Assembly (NCBI RefSeq): GCF_050947335.1
Contig: NC_134997.1
Span: 2,852,001 to 2,916,000 of the forward strand
Direction of reading: 5' to 3'
DNA from: Megachile rotundata
Taxonomy: Eukaryota; Arthropoda; Insecta; Hymenoptera; Megachilidae
Length of the DNA: 64,000 nucleotides
Shown: positions 46,288 through 58,033 of the stretch, piece after piece
Layout: each line of letters begins with the position of its first letter
Numbering within the stretch: position 1 is the stretch's first letter
Position numbers and translations under genes: made by a program
The notes under the pieces: model-generated
Told to the model about the DNA's origin: nothing
What the model saw: the letters and a program-made list of their open reading frames with translations, nothing else
The model's database searches: none

Positions 46288-47848
46288 CACTGTCCAACAA
46301 ATTTAAACTTTTTTTATGTTTTCCAATACCCATTGGGTGATCCTTGTAGAGTTTCTCGTCCTGAACAAGAATCCGAAAACCGAATTGCTCTATCACCCTC
46401 AGTTTTTGAAAAACACGAGCTTTTGTAAAAACACGTGTTTTGGGTAGAAAATGCGATATTGCGAGAAAACTAAAAAAGCTAGGACATTCAAATTAGTTTT
46501 AAAAGATAGGGGAGAGTTTCCCAATTAAATTGGTATATATAATTGTTATATTGCATAATTCTAAGTGGGTGTAAATATTGATGAAAGTTTAAAAAACGGC
46601 CGTGGTACGCATTTCCTACGTATTATTTTTGCATTTTTGGAAAAAGTTATTTGTCTAGCGCGAATTTGCTATACAGTATCGAATTCTACAGACATTTCTG
46701 ATTAAGAAACTATACGGGGTAAGTGTTGTAGCTGTATGCAATTCCAGTAAATCGAAAAAATATCTGCCGGGAGCATGCACGCGGCGTTTTGCCGCCAGGC
46801 GACCATAGCTCGCTCTCCTCGCCGAGTCAGTGCCGTAGCTACGCGCAATCAACATCAATGATGGGGCTTAATATGCGTCCACTTTTTATATTTACGTTTA
46901 ATTTTTTTTAATATTATTATTTCATAATTATTATTATTCATATTTTGTTATTGATCGTTATTATTTTTAGCTACCAACGATACAATTATAAAATATTATA
47001 ATTCAAAATTTAAAAATCAAATGATTGACAGTTTTGAAATCTGTTTATAATATAGAAAAACTTTCTATTGTATACATTTTATTTTTTCTATATTATAAAC
47101 AGATTTCAAATCTGTCTTCAATCATTTGATTCTTAAATTTTGAGTTATAATATTTTATAATTGTATCGTTGGTAGCTAAAAATAATAACGATCAATAACA
47201 AAATATGAATAATAATAATTATGAAATAATAATATTAAAAAAAATTAAACGTAAATATAAAAAGTGGACGCATATTAAGCCCCATCATTGATGTTGATTG
47301 CGCGTAGCTACGGCACTGACTCGGCGAGGAGAGCGAGCTATGGTCGCCTGGCGGCAAAACGCCGCGTGCATGCTCCCGGCAGATATTTTTTCGATTTACT
47401 GGAATTGCATACAGCTACAACACTTACCCCGTATAGTTTCTTAATCAGAAATGTCTGTAGAATTCGATACTGTATAGCAAATTCGCGCTAGACAAATAAC
47501 TTTTTCCAAAAATGCAAAAATAATACGTAGGAAATGCGTACCACGGCCGTTTTTTAAACTTTCATCAATATTTACACCCACTTAGAATTATGCAATATAA
47601 CAATTATATATACCAATTTAATTGGGAAACTCTCCCCTATCTTTTAAAACTAATTTGAATGTCCTAGCTTTTTTAGTTTTCTCGCAATATCGCATTTTCT
47701 ACCCAAAACACGTGTTTTTACAAAAGCTCGTGTTTTTCAAAAACTGAGGGTGATAGAGCAATTCGGTTTTCGGATTCTTGTTCAGGACGAGAAACTCTAC
47801 AAGGATCACCCAATGGGTATTAGAAAACAAAATTTGTGTTGAACAGTG
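46288..47848. mobile_element. Near-perfect palindromic (foldback) element with CACTG ends
   Basis: 1,561 bp consisting of two arms of about 775 bp that are essentially identical over the stretches compared, meeting near 47,066. The extreme ends read CACTGTCCAACA and, inverted, CACTGTTCAACA, with a 3-bp duplication TAA (46,285-46,287 and 47,849-47,851). Removing the element and one TAA leaves the surrounding integrase frame continuous, which fixes the boundaries. CACTG ends plus 3-bp duplication suggest the CACTA (EnSpm/CMC) group, as inference. A 67-codon frame occurs identically in each arm (46,655-46,858 and 47,288-47,491) and is probably not a gene. Confidence 0.85.
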
Positions 47849-48278
47849 TAATTGATTCAGTTTGTTGAGTTTTCAATGGTACTAATATTAAATATTTTGT
47901 CAGTTCGTCATCTATTGAAAGTATGAATTGATGTCCACGTTTTGTTTTTGTCATTGGTCCAATAATGTCCATTGCTATTTTGTCATTTGGTTGTAAGGGA
48001 GTGTCAGAGATAACAGGGAATTCTTTAGGTCGGGTTCGCGTTAATTTTTCTTTTTGACATGCATCGCAATTCCTAATGAATGTCTCAACTTTTTCCATTA
48101 GTCCTGGTATTTTATACTTCTTCTTGATTCTTTGATACGTTTTTTGTATTCCTAAATGTCCTACTATTCCGTTATGATTTTCCTGAAGTATTTTATCTAT
48201 TTCCTCATCCGTTAAATTTTTAATCGGTTCCCAAGCAAATATTATTTTCTTATAAGTGCCGTTAAAATAGAGTAACAA
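47849..48278 (-). pseudogene. Gypsy integrase, N-terminal part
   Basis: Contains the zinc-binding HHCC region (GHLGIQKTYQRIKKKY, then FIRNCDACQKEK) and the first catalytic aspartate in IAMDIIGPM, followed by GHQFILSIDDELTKY. In most relatives this last motif reads VDDLTKY or similar. The frame is open until the palindrome interrupts it. Confidence 0.85.
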
Positions 48279-48287
48279 AAGTTTAAG

Positions 48288-49309
48288 TTAATTCTTTTCT
48301 AATTCCGAAAATGTATTATCTCCTATTCCAATCTTTGTATAATTTTTCAAAATAAAATAAATTTTCCTGAGCCATTGTGTTTCATCGTATTCTCCTAACT
48401 CCGATTTGGACAATTGGTAAAATGAATTATCATTTGATTTTACTTCTAACCTATCAGAAATCCTACCTGAATTTTTCCATTCATTAAACGTTTGCGAATG
48501 ATCTACAATTATTTTAGTTGTCAATATTTCACTTTTAGTGATTGCGTGTACCCTAGATAGATTATCTGCTGCTGCATTATCTTTCCCTTTCGTATTCTAT
48601 TTCGTATTGATATTCCTCGAGTTTAAGTCGCCATCGCATTAATCTAGATGAAGAGTCTTTACAATTATTTAACTATTTAAGTGCTTGATGGTCTGTTCGT
48701 ATTAAGAATTTTCTACCTAACAAATATTGTCGTAGTCGCTTTATCGCCCATACAATAGCTAGGAGTTCTTTCGTGGATTGAGAGTTCTCGAGATGTAACA
48801 ACACGGGTGGTCCGTCTTGCGACAATACCGCGCCTAATCCTTCATTACTCGCGTCTGTCGTAAGAGTAAAATTTTTTGTAAAATCTGGATAAGCTAACAC
48901 TGGAGCTTCACATAACTTTTGTTTAAGCGTTTCAAAACTATCCTGCTATTTATCCGTCCAATGAGAATTAACATCTTTCCTTATTAAATCCGTCAAGGGT
49001 TTAGCAATTTTTGAAAAATTTCGAATAAAACGATAGTACCCGACAAGTCTAAGAAATGATTTTACTTCTGTAGGCGTTCTAGGTACTCCAAAATCTTTTA
49101 CCGCGGTAATCTTTTTAGGATTTGGTTTAACTGCTTCTGCGGTCACTAAATGGCCCAAAATATTCTAATTCCGGTTTAAGAACTCGCATTTGTCTGGCTG
49201 TATTTTTAAATCTAATTCTCGTAATCTTTGCAGAACAATAGCTAAATTTTCATTATGTTTTCCAATAGTATTCCCAAAAATAATAATGTCATCTAAATAT
49301 ACAAAACAT
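48288..49309 (-). pseudogene. Gypsy reverse transcriptase C-terminus and RNase H
   Basis: From high to low coordinates: the RT palm motif CFVYLDDIIIFG (49,274-49,309) with the catalytic YLDD, the thumb (QPDKCEFL, GHLVTAEAVKPNPKKI), the connection FLRLVGYYRFIRNFS, then RNase H with TTDASNEGLGAVLSQ, ELLAIVWAIKRLRQYL and RTDHQALK. Stops near 49,160, 48,945 and 48,665 break it. It is the upstream part of the same element as the integrase pieces. The RT fingers are missing because of the insertions to the right. Confidence 0.88.
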
Positions 49310-50676
49310 TGTAACGAGGCATATTTTCATTTAGTTGATTAGCCTTTTTCTTTTTTTTTTGGTTATGCCTCGTTACGAGGATTCCCCCGAATTTCCAGCC
49401 CCACTCCTCCGCCCAAGCGGACCCCCTCGCCGCTGGGGCAGGAATGAGTGAGCGTGTGAGTGTATTTCGTTTTTTTTTTCTTCTTTTTCTTTTTCGGGCA
49501 CTTTTTTGTATTCGCGCGCCACGCTTTTGTCCCCCCCTCTACCCTCCAGCCACAGGAAGGAGCATCGTTATCCCCGGTCGCGGAGGAACCTCTCCCTGAG
49601 CGACGGAGGCGCGGGATGAGCCCATCGAAGAGGAGTCGCCGGCTGTCCGGTCGCGACGCCACCCCGTTATCCTCCGCGGGGGCGACTGGCAGCCCGCCAC
49701 CGAGGGACGCCAGGCCTGGGGACAAGCCACCCCAACCGCCACGTAGAGAGGGCCCCAGGACCTGGCCGCAAGGCACCACGGGATGGCCCATCCTCGATGC
49801 CGAAATCCTCGGGGTGGGGGAATACCGCGAACCGGGGAAGAAGATCGAGAGAAGCAAGCGAGCTGCCGCGACCGAAAGCCGAATCTACGTCACAGCCCCC
49901 CGTTTCAATTTAAATCCGTTTCTTTTGTTTGTGCTCTGAGTTTTGTTCTTTTGCTCCGTTTCTTTTGGTTTCAGTAGTGCGTCCATTTTTTTCGATCTTT
50001 GGTTTTTTTTGTGTACTGTGTGTGTGCCTGCGTGGATTATTTGTCGCCGCCGCCCCAGCGTGGAGTTTGGACACCCCCTGCGCAAAAAGGTAAGAGTTAT
50101 CTCCTTACCCTTCTTTTTTTTGTATTATTCATTTGCGCGTGGGCGAGGGCGATAGGACCCCTGGCCCCCGTGACGAGGACCCTAGAGGCCGCGAACGGTC
50201 TACAACGACACCGTTCCCTCTAATCTGTATTATCTCGCTGTATTTGGTATTTAGGACCAACGTCCCCTTACTGTCCACGACCCCTCAGAGGGCGTGTTCC
50301 TACGCCGCGAAAGCCTCCCTCGCAACTGGCGAGTCGATCCCTTTTTCCTCGACCGTTGCCTGTAAGGCGTGGGGCCCACTATAGTTTTTTCTGTTCTGCT
50401 TACGTGGCCTACTTGGAGCCCGAATAAAAGCATTCTCTTTGTTGGATACAAATTCGCGAGTCTTTTACTAATTTTTTTTTCTGACCCCCTCTGATTCCCG
50501 CTCCCGACAGAGCAGCCGGAAGGGCGATTACTGCGGCGAGTGCATTGGCACTGACGCGACGCCCCGTTAAATAAATCGGCCGTGGGTGTGAGCATCGGTG
50601 CGTGGAGGGCCGTTTTCCCTAACCGCCCCCACTTTAGGGAACCCCCTTCGGACTTTCCCCCCACTGATCCGTCACA
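49310..50676 (+). mobile_element. 1.37-kb solo LTR inside the RT gene
   Basis: Starts TGTAACGAGGC and ends CCGTCACA, with the 4-bp duplication ACAT (49,306-49,309 and 50,677-50,680). It is much GC-richer than its surroundings. An AATAAA lies at about 50,423 followed by a T-rich stretch, fitting R and U5. The first 67 bases form a hairpin (GTAACGAGGCAT...ATGCCTCGTTAC). Frames of up to 159 codons are proline/arginine-rich and overlap on both strands, and I do not take them as genes. The RT frame resumes on the far side (50,677-50,700, minus). Confidence 0.7.
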
Positions 50677-51645
50677 ACATATAACGTTTACTAAACCTCT
50701 TACAAGGAAAGGCACACAAGTGGTTCCCCCCCCCCCCCCCCCTCCCCCCTCCCCCGATTTTGATGAAACTACGTAGGTTTGTTAAGCAGGCAAAAATAAG
50801 GGACACGTATTTTTTTTATCGGCTGAGACGCGGGTTTAAGGGGTGAAACGAGCCCTTACAGTTTCGACCTCTTTTGGCTATCTCGAAAACCATACGAGAT
50901 ACATTAAAACTTCTAATAGGAAAGTTGTATGGTTTCTTGCGTATAATAACAGGATGTTAACGGATTTTGCAAAATACAATTTGTTTATAACAACAAAATT
51001 TTTCATAACCTTATTTTACAATTTATTCAAATTTGTATAATGACAAAAAGTGTAGAGAATTTTATTACAAATCCATTGGTATATATACACACGATATTGC
51101 CTCCTACAATTCCTCGGATTTTTATCATAAAGGTTACGTGCGCGCACCCACTAACGTCCCATACTATACTAAACCGGATGAAGTCGGACGATATTACACT
51201 GTCAGTCAACATTATTTATAAGCACAAATGAGAAACAATTACATTTGCGTTATACATAACTGTTAATTTTATTAAATTTGTATTACAAAACATTTATTGT
51301 TTAAGTACGTAGGTATTCTATGTATATGTCAATTTTATAGGTAACGAATAGTTTGAATAAGTCAGGGAACACAATCGTGGCAATAATGGTATTCTTCGAA
51401 AAAATGTTTCTAACACAACGGTTTCCGACATTAAGTATATGTAATAATTGTTACGTCACCGCATATGTATATGACGTAGTGGTTCATTATGTGATGCATA
51501 CCAAAATTCTACTGTATTTGGGAAAGGAGGGGGTCTTGACGATATCTATCCACTTTTATATCATGAAATAAAATTTTCAAATCGCCGTGAATGAAACTGA
51601 TTATGAACAAGTCATTGTAGTTTTAGAACGCTTTAATGTCACATT

Positions 51646-51889
51646 GTAATATAACAACTATATCCGAAAAGCGACGAACAAAATTTTTCCATACGCAAAA
51701 TCCGTACACGTATAATGGCTGTAAATATTTTGTAGTTCCAGTTGGAATCATAAATAACGTTATTTCTTTATTTATCGAAATAGCTCCGTCAACCCTACGA
51801 CAACAATGCGCGCTCCAAGAATCTAATAATAGAGCTGTTTTGTTGTTTGTATTTGGAGAATAAACTTCTGTTAACCAAGTTTTAAAATT
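51646..51889 (-). pseudogene. pogo-like DDE transposase fragment
   Basis: About 80 uninterrupted codons: NFKTWLTEVYSPNTNNKTAL, then LLLDSWSAHCC, ITLFMIPTGTTKYLQPL and YGFCVWKNFVRRFSDIV. The spacing of an LLLD aspartate and an IPxGTTxxLQPL block matches pogo/Tigger-like (DDE_1) transposases as I know them. The N-terminal DNA-binding part and first aspartate are absent, and a frameshift precedes this stretch, so the enzyme is incomplete. The TA target of the host element agrees with this family. Confidence 0.6.
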
Positions 51890-52070
51890 TTCTTTTTTTA
51901 AGTTCTCCGGATGTCAATGCTATAACAAAAATATTCATCGCCTTGAACATGGTCTGCTGTAATCGAGGTTCAAATACTCCATGGTATAAAGTGGATACAT
52001 ATCATCAAAACCTCATTTTCAAAATACCGTATTTTACTATGCATCACATAATGAATCACTATGCCACATA

Positions 52071-52966
52071 CGAGGTGTGACACAAAAGTAACGAGACTAG
52101 TCCAATAAATCATTGTACCTGCAGAATCAGTTCTCCGTGACATTATCACCTTCAAAATAGTCCCCTTCAGCATTCACACACTTATGCATTCGGCGCTGCT
52201 ATTGCTGGTAACAATTCTGGAACGAGGTTTTTGGATGTCCTTTCGGACGATTCTCCGTTTTTGCCTGAACCTCTTCAACTGAGGTGAAATGGGTTCCCTT
52301 TAAGCAAAATTTAACTTTAGGAAATAAAAAAAAGTCGCATAAAGCCAAATCAGGCGAATAAGGAGGATTCCCTATCACAATAATAATTTTGCTGGTCAGA
52401 AACTGCTTGACAGATAGTGCCGTGTGAGCGGGTGCTTTGTCCCGGAGCAACAGCCATCCATCGCTTCACAACTGTGGCCTTTTTTTCCTCATTTTTTCAC
52501 GAAGTCTTTTTAGTATTTCAATGTAATAGTGTTAGTTAACAGTCTGACCACTGGGAAACCACTCAATCATTACAATTCCATTAATGTCGAATTTTGATTT
52601 TGACATGCGTTCTTTTTTGGATTTTGGGGATCCTGAAGACTTCCATTGCATCGACTGGCGCTTACTTTGTGAGTCATAGGTAAAAATACATGTCTCATCA
52701 CATGTTACAACAGATTTCAACAAATTTGACAAGAAACTTGATGTTTATTCGCTGTTCGGTTTTTACGATAGACATTTTTCCGGCAGAATGCAGTTGCACG
52801 TGTTCACTAAATAACGCAATATTTCCAAATGGTATGACCGATTCAATCGAAATTGGCAACATGGATAGAGGAGGTATGTGGGATGATGCCACAAAAACAA
52901 TTGCTGCTAATTCCATTGTTTTTTCAAGCTACAGACCTAGTCTCGTTACTTTTGTGTCACACCTCG
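52071..52966 (-). mobile_element. mariner element copy 3, internally deleted
   Basis: 896 bp, ends CGAGGTGTGACACAAAAGTA, TA duplications (52,069-52,070 and 52,967-52,968). It has the same internal deletion as the copies at 21,361 and 33,443. Its transposase is broken by stops much as in copy 1 (for example after SGQTVN). It sits inside the right arm of the CAAGG element and is therefore the younger insertion. Confidence 0.9.
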
Positions 52967-53684
52967 TATGTAGTGACGCAGCAATTATTTTATGTGCATG
53001 GTGCATCGAAAACCGTTTGAATCATTTCTTCGAGCAATACCACCATTGCCGTGATTATGTTCCTTAACGTATTTAAACCATTCATTACTTAATAAAATTA
53101 ATATATAGAATACCTCTGTACTTTAACAAAAATGTTAATTACAACGCAAATGTAATTGTTTCTCATTTGTGCTTATAAATAATGTTGACTGACAGTGTAA
53201 TATCGTCCGACTTCATCCGGTTTAGTATAGTATGGGACGTTAGTGGGTGCGCGCACGTAACCTTTATGATAAAAATCCGAGGAATTGTAGGAGGCAATAT
53301 CGTGTGTATATATACCAATGGATTTGTAATAAAATTCTCTACACTTTTTGTCATTATACAAATTTGAATAAATTGTAAAATAAGGTTATGAAAAATTTTG
53401 TTGTTATAAACAAATTGTATTTTGCAAAATCCGTTAACATCCTGTTATTATACACAAGAAACCATATAACTTTCCTATTAGAAGTTTTAATGTATCTCGT
53501 ATGGTTTTCGAGATAGCCAAAAGGGGCCGAAACTTTAAGGGCTCGTTTCACCCCTTAAACCCGCGTCTCAGCCGATAAAAAAAAAGTCTGTGTCCCTTAT
53601 TTTTGCCTGCTTAACAAACCTACGAAGTTTCATCAAAATCGGGGGGGGACACTTGCGTGCCTTTCCTTGTAAGTAAACGCGCAA

Positions 53685-53838
53685 TGAAGTCCGTACTGAT
53701 AAACGAAGTAAGTCCCGTAGTGACAAGATATAAAGTACAATCCGTAATGCCAAATACGAAGTAAATCTTGAAGTAGCAAAATATAAAGTGAAGTCCGTAG
53801 TGACAAATATAAGAGTGAAGCGACAAATTATAAGTATA
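53685..53838 (+). repeat. Degenerate short tandem repeat
   Basis: A unit like GAAGTCCGTAGTGACAAATATAAA (shown here as GAAGTCCGTAGTGACAAATA) recurs about six times with variation between 53,685 and 53,838. Confidence 0.6.
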
Positions 53839-54109
53839 GTGCGGGCCCGGTGCCCTCGCTTATTTTATATGTTTCATTCCCCTACGGCGTCTCCTAGCAA
53901 CCACCCGATTTCTTCGAAATCTGCCACGTGCCCTCCGTCGACCTTGGCTTCGCGGTCATCCCTGTACGACCGAACGTTGCGATGCCGCGCCGCCCGCTCT
54001 TTGCGGCCGCGCCGCCACGCCGCGCGCCGATACCGATGTCGCGCCGGCACTTGCCGGTACCCGCCATCAAACGGAGCGGTCCGCGCCTTTGTACTCGTTT
54101 CTCGAAAAT
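53839..54109. other. GC-rich patch, unassigned
   Basis: Much GC-richer than its surroundings, with overlapping frames up to 107 codons and no recognisable domain. Possibly transposon-derived. Confidence 0.35.
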
Positions 54110-55380
54110 AATGGTACCAATGGGGAGTCAGAATCTACCAGATGCAAAAGGTTTCGTTCTGATCGGTCCATCCAGTTAGGCGTAATCGGCGGGCACACAT
54201 AGAAAATAATAATAAAAAAAAAAAATATATATATATATATATACTGATCGAATTGAGTAACCTCCTCCTTTTTCGAAGTCGGTTAATTACGCATCAGGAG
54301 ACGTCGCCGAGGAGTGCCTTTCTTTTCTGCCAAAGTGCGCACCCGGGCTCGCCGGCATTTCGCGGTGGATCAAATACTTATTAATTGGCATTTCCTCGGA
54401 ATTTCAGAGCATGTGCCACGTGCCACTTTTGCCACGTGCACCACGCACATGTACATTTCTTAGAAAAATTAATTATCTATCGTTTTCGTTAGACATAGTC
54501 AAATTTCCGTTGCGAAGTCCTTTGTTCTTAGTTTACTGTGTATGTGTGTGTGCGTGAGCGTGTGCGTGAGCGTGAGCATGCAGTTTGGCGGTTATGCGTT
54601 GCGTTTGCCGATATGCTCTTTTGTTTTTTCTTTGTCCATGCACCAGTCTCTACGCGTCTGCCGCATATTCAACACGCGAAATTGTTACTTTTCTATTAGA
54701 CTTTCTAACAGTCTTCGAGTGCAACTGGGATCGGTTGCTACTCGAGCAAGCAAGCTCGCCTCCGCCCGGGTTCTCACCTCTCCCGAGCGGAGTGGCCCTC
54801 GGTGTTTTGGTGAGCACCACCACTCCCGGGCGGATTGGTTACCTCCGGTGCTACGATGGTGTTTTTTAACCGACTTCGAAAAAGGAGGAGGTTACTCAAT
54901 TCGATCAGTATATTTTTTTTTTTTTTTTTTTTTATTATTATTATTATTTTTATTTTTATTTTCTATGTGTGCCCGCCTATTACGCCTAGCTGGATGCACC
55001 GATCGGAACGAAACCTTTTGCATCTGGTAGGTTCTGACTCCCCATTGGTACCATTATCAAAAAATTTTTCATTTTTCAATTGCAAAGTGTTGTTATTGCA
55101 AAAAAACCGGCAACTTTTGAAATAAACTTTTCTCGATTTTAGTGCGCTTTTAATATCTTATCACGGACATGATTCTGAACAATTTTGTTCATATAAAAAT
55201 TTCGCGGAAAGCTTTAGTTTTCGAGATATTAGCGAAAAATTGTTGAAAAGTTTTGAAATCAACTTTGGACGATTTTAATGTCCTTTTAATATGTTATCAG
55301 GGGCACGATTCTGAACAACTTTTTCCTTATCCGCAATTAAGGGGAAGCTTTAGTTTTCGAGTTATTAGCGAAAAACTATT
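54110..55380. repeat. Family J arms facing each other around a unique insert
   Basis: 54,110-54,290 (minus) and 54,866-55,380 (plus) are J arms with the same inner edge (AACCGACTTCGAAAAAGG; TACTGATCGAATTGAG with poly-T/AT). Between them lies 54,291-54,865, a unique, GC-richer stretch with a TG-rich microsatellite (54,540-54,580) and unrecognised frames. Confidence 0.6.
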
Positions 55381-55390
55381 GTTACTAATA

Positions 55391-56290
55391 CAGTATTCAC
55401 TCCGTAAATGTTACTTTTGCCGGTCTCGATTGTACATTTACGGTAGAGGTCCTACATTCTTTGTGGTGTGCCGAACGTAGAAAGAGACAGCCATGCAAAA
55501 GACAAAGAGGGATAGAGTTTCGAGCGTTCGGCAAACATGAAAGACTCGTGCGTGTTGTGTCTTTTAAATTTAAAAATTAAAATTCTTTATTTTTGGTTTT
55601 TCGTCAATGGAACTTTTACCATCGTATTTGTCTCGTTTTTCTGATTAAAATGACACCAAACACGATATGATTACGATCGTAATTACTTATGTAACAAGCC
55701 ATAAAAGTTTGGGATGTAACATTTACGGTAGAGGTGCGAATTCCTTCTAAAGGCTTGCTATACAAGTAATTATGATTTTAATTATACCGTGTTTGGTACC
55801 ATTTTAATCAGAAAAACGAGACGAATACGGTAATCAAAGCTTCATTGATTAAACCCCAAAAATAAAGAATTTTGATTTTTGAATTTAAAAGACAGAAGAC
55901 GCACGAGTGTTTCATGTTTGCCGAACGCGTCAACTTTCTGCTTCTCTCTCTTTTCTATTCGCCGTCCTCTTTTATGTTAAAAACTTTAATCACTCGTTAC
56001 ACACACAATTGTTAACGTAATTATATCATGTTTGGTGTCATTTTAATCAGGAAATCTAGACAAATACAACAGTAAAAGTTTCATGAAAAAAAAAATAGTA
56101 AGAAATAAGAAAGTTACAATCTTTTCCTTTGCTTGCATTAGTATGTGTCTCACCGATATTCAATCCTCGTCGTTTCGGCGACCGATCCTGTTTCATTCTT
56201 GACTGATTTCGAGGGGGATCCCCCAGTAGTGGGGATACAATTTTAACATTTACGGTAGAGATCTTTTTAACATTTATGGAGTGAATACTG
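55391..56290. mobile_element. Tc1/mariner-type miniature element, CAGTATTCACTCC family
   Basis: 900 bp with inverted ends CAGTATTCACTCCGTAAATG and TA duplications (55,389-55,390 and 56,291-56,292). CCGTAAATGT/ACATTTACGG forms a hairpin near the left end. The interior repeats ATTAAAATGACACCAAACAC-type arms also found in 23,027-24,109. Noncoding. Confidence 0.8.
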
Positions 56291-56393
56291 TATATTGAAT
56301 TCTACGTATGCCTCCGTGCCTCTGGTGGTGTATGAGTCAACATGCAATCGCCGATTATATTTACCAATTTTACAACAATTAATAAAAAAAAAA

Positions 56394-56527
56394 AATTGAA
56401 AAACGAATATCCATGTTGTCTTTTACTTAATTATGTTCATGGCATTTACGCGGACAAAAAAAAGCCCGGAAGAACTATCTCACAGTATCCTATAAAATTC
56501 TCCCCATTCCACTAAAAAGCGTGAAAT
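56394..56527 (+). repeat. Flank shared with 44,375-44,507
   Basis: Nearly identical to the sequence immediately left of the other ACACCGACTTCG element, so that element and part of its surroundings were copied together. Confidence 0.7.
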
Positions 56528-57331
56528 AAAATAATTTTAAGAAAAAAAATACACCGACTTCGAAATGCACTAAAAAGTATAAAATAATTTCTATTTCATT
56601 CAATCATACAATTACGTCACAGATATGAATGAAACCTATTTACTCGTTAGGTAGTGTATTAAATACATTTCAACCTTTTCGGAGGCGGCGCAAAATTAAA
56701 AATACCTCAGTAAACGTTGCTGCCAATAACCAGTTGACTGTGGTATGGCGTATTGGAAATTAATAAATCCTGAAAAAGAATACGAACCATTATAGATATA
56801 TCTGGTAATATACGTAAATGTAACGACTGCATCTTCATTTCGCAACGTTTCTGATATAAATGAAATTGAATCGACTTCGTTCGCATGTGGAAGCCATGGA
56901 TCTAAGAACCTATAAACGGAGCCCACAACGCGGGAATTACCAAATTTGCGGCAGATGGGCTCTATCTTTATAGTATATGCGGCGATCGAGTCTTTTCGTC
57001 GCATACTCTATGAATCTAGATAGACCATAGTTCCATTCTATACGCATTAACACCTACTTCGCGGCGTGCTGTCGAGTTATATGTATAGAAAAAAAAATAG
57101 CTATACAAGCTTTGCCTATGTTCGGCTGTGCAAAGGTTGACATGTTCAAGAAAATCTTTTAATTTTGCGCCGCCTCCGAAAAGGTTGAAATGTATTTAAT
57201 ACACTACCTAACGAGTAAATAGGTTTCATTCATATCTGTGACGTAATTGTATGATTGAATGAAATAGAAATTATTTTATACTTTTTAGTGCATTTCGAAG
57301 TCGGTGTATTTTTTTTCTTAAAATTATTTTT
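56528..57331. mobile_element. ACACCGACTTCG long-inverted-repeat element, shorter form
   Basis: Arms as in 44,508-45,647. The unrecognised minus frame is at 56,696-57,004 (102 codons, MRRKDSIAAYTIKIEPICRK at the start). About 310 interior bases present in the other copy are missing between GAATCTA and GATAGACC. Confidence 0.75.
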
Positions 57332-58033
57332 CATGCCGAGACACTCATGGTGTTCGACGAATACGGCCACAGGTTTCCCCGTGCACGTAGAGCTTCGAGG
57401 CATGGAAACTCGCCATGCCTGCTGCTTTTGACCTGTCGCCCTCGAAAACCCCGCTAAATTCATTAAATCTTATGTATGCCTTTAAATTCTCATTTCGTTG
57501 CTCTGAAATGCCTCGATTGGCTAGTTCTATCCGTAACACCATGCTTTCCCTCGCGTGGCGTGGAGGTCGCCATTACCGAAATTTTGTTTTTTATTTATAA
57601 CTTCACTATTCCACTTTCGATTTTCACAAAATTTTCACCGCTCACTTCCCCCGCGGTTTCCCCTCACTTCACAACATTATTTACCACACTTTTACCACTT
57701 TTTATTCCCAAGGTCATCGGAGCTGGCTCCCCCATCGGCATATTTACTGATTTAGTTAATTAATAAGTTTAATACCTAATAATGTTGTAAATAGAAATTA
57801 TATCTCTATCCTTCTCTAGGATTTGCGCGGTAATTTCAGGAATTTTGGGGCTGACGTCGTAGTACGTAGCGTCATGGAAATTTCCATAGACAACATATAC
57901 ATTTACTCAGATCAGTGAAATAATACATAAATTTTGTTTTTAATAACTAACTTAACATTCGGTTTTATGAAACATATAACCTAATTCAACTCAAAATTAA
58001 TGTAATAAAATGATTGCAACTAAAAGATATGTA
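57332..58033. other. Unassigned DNA, partly similar to the 3.3-kb LTR-like unit
   Basis: About 57,760-57,960 resembles 38,985-39,230 within the 37,245-40,523 unit (TATCCTTCTCTA, GAATTTTG, AATAATACATAAATTTTG, TAACTTAACAT). An unrecognised 65-codon minus frame lies at 57,345-57,542. Confidence 0.4.

Larger units (their letters stand above)
50703..53669 (-). mobile_element. CAAGG long-inverted-repeat element with pogo-like transposase relic
   Basis: 2,967 bp with ends CAAGGAAAGGCACnCAAGTG and TA on both sides (50,701-50,702 and 53,670-53,671). The outer 530 bp of each arm match closely. The similarity continues inward, more diverged, for a further 350 bp or so. A mariner (52,071-52,966) is nested in the right arm; without it the element is about 2.07 kb. 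The centre codes for a transposase fragment (see 51,646-51,889). Confidence 0.8.

Noticed and set aside
46655..47491. Identical 67-codon frames in both arms of the palindrome
   Set aside because: Identity follows from the arms being copies; no domain and no start context suggest a real protein.
49460..50715. Proline/arginine-rich frames of up to 159 codons
   Set aside because: They overlap on both strands within an LTR-like unit of high GC, where long random frames are expected.
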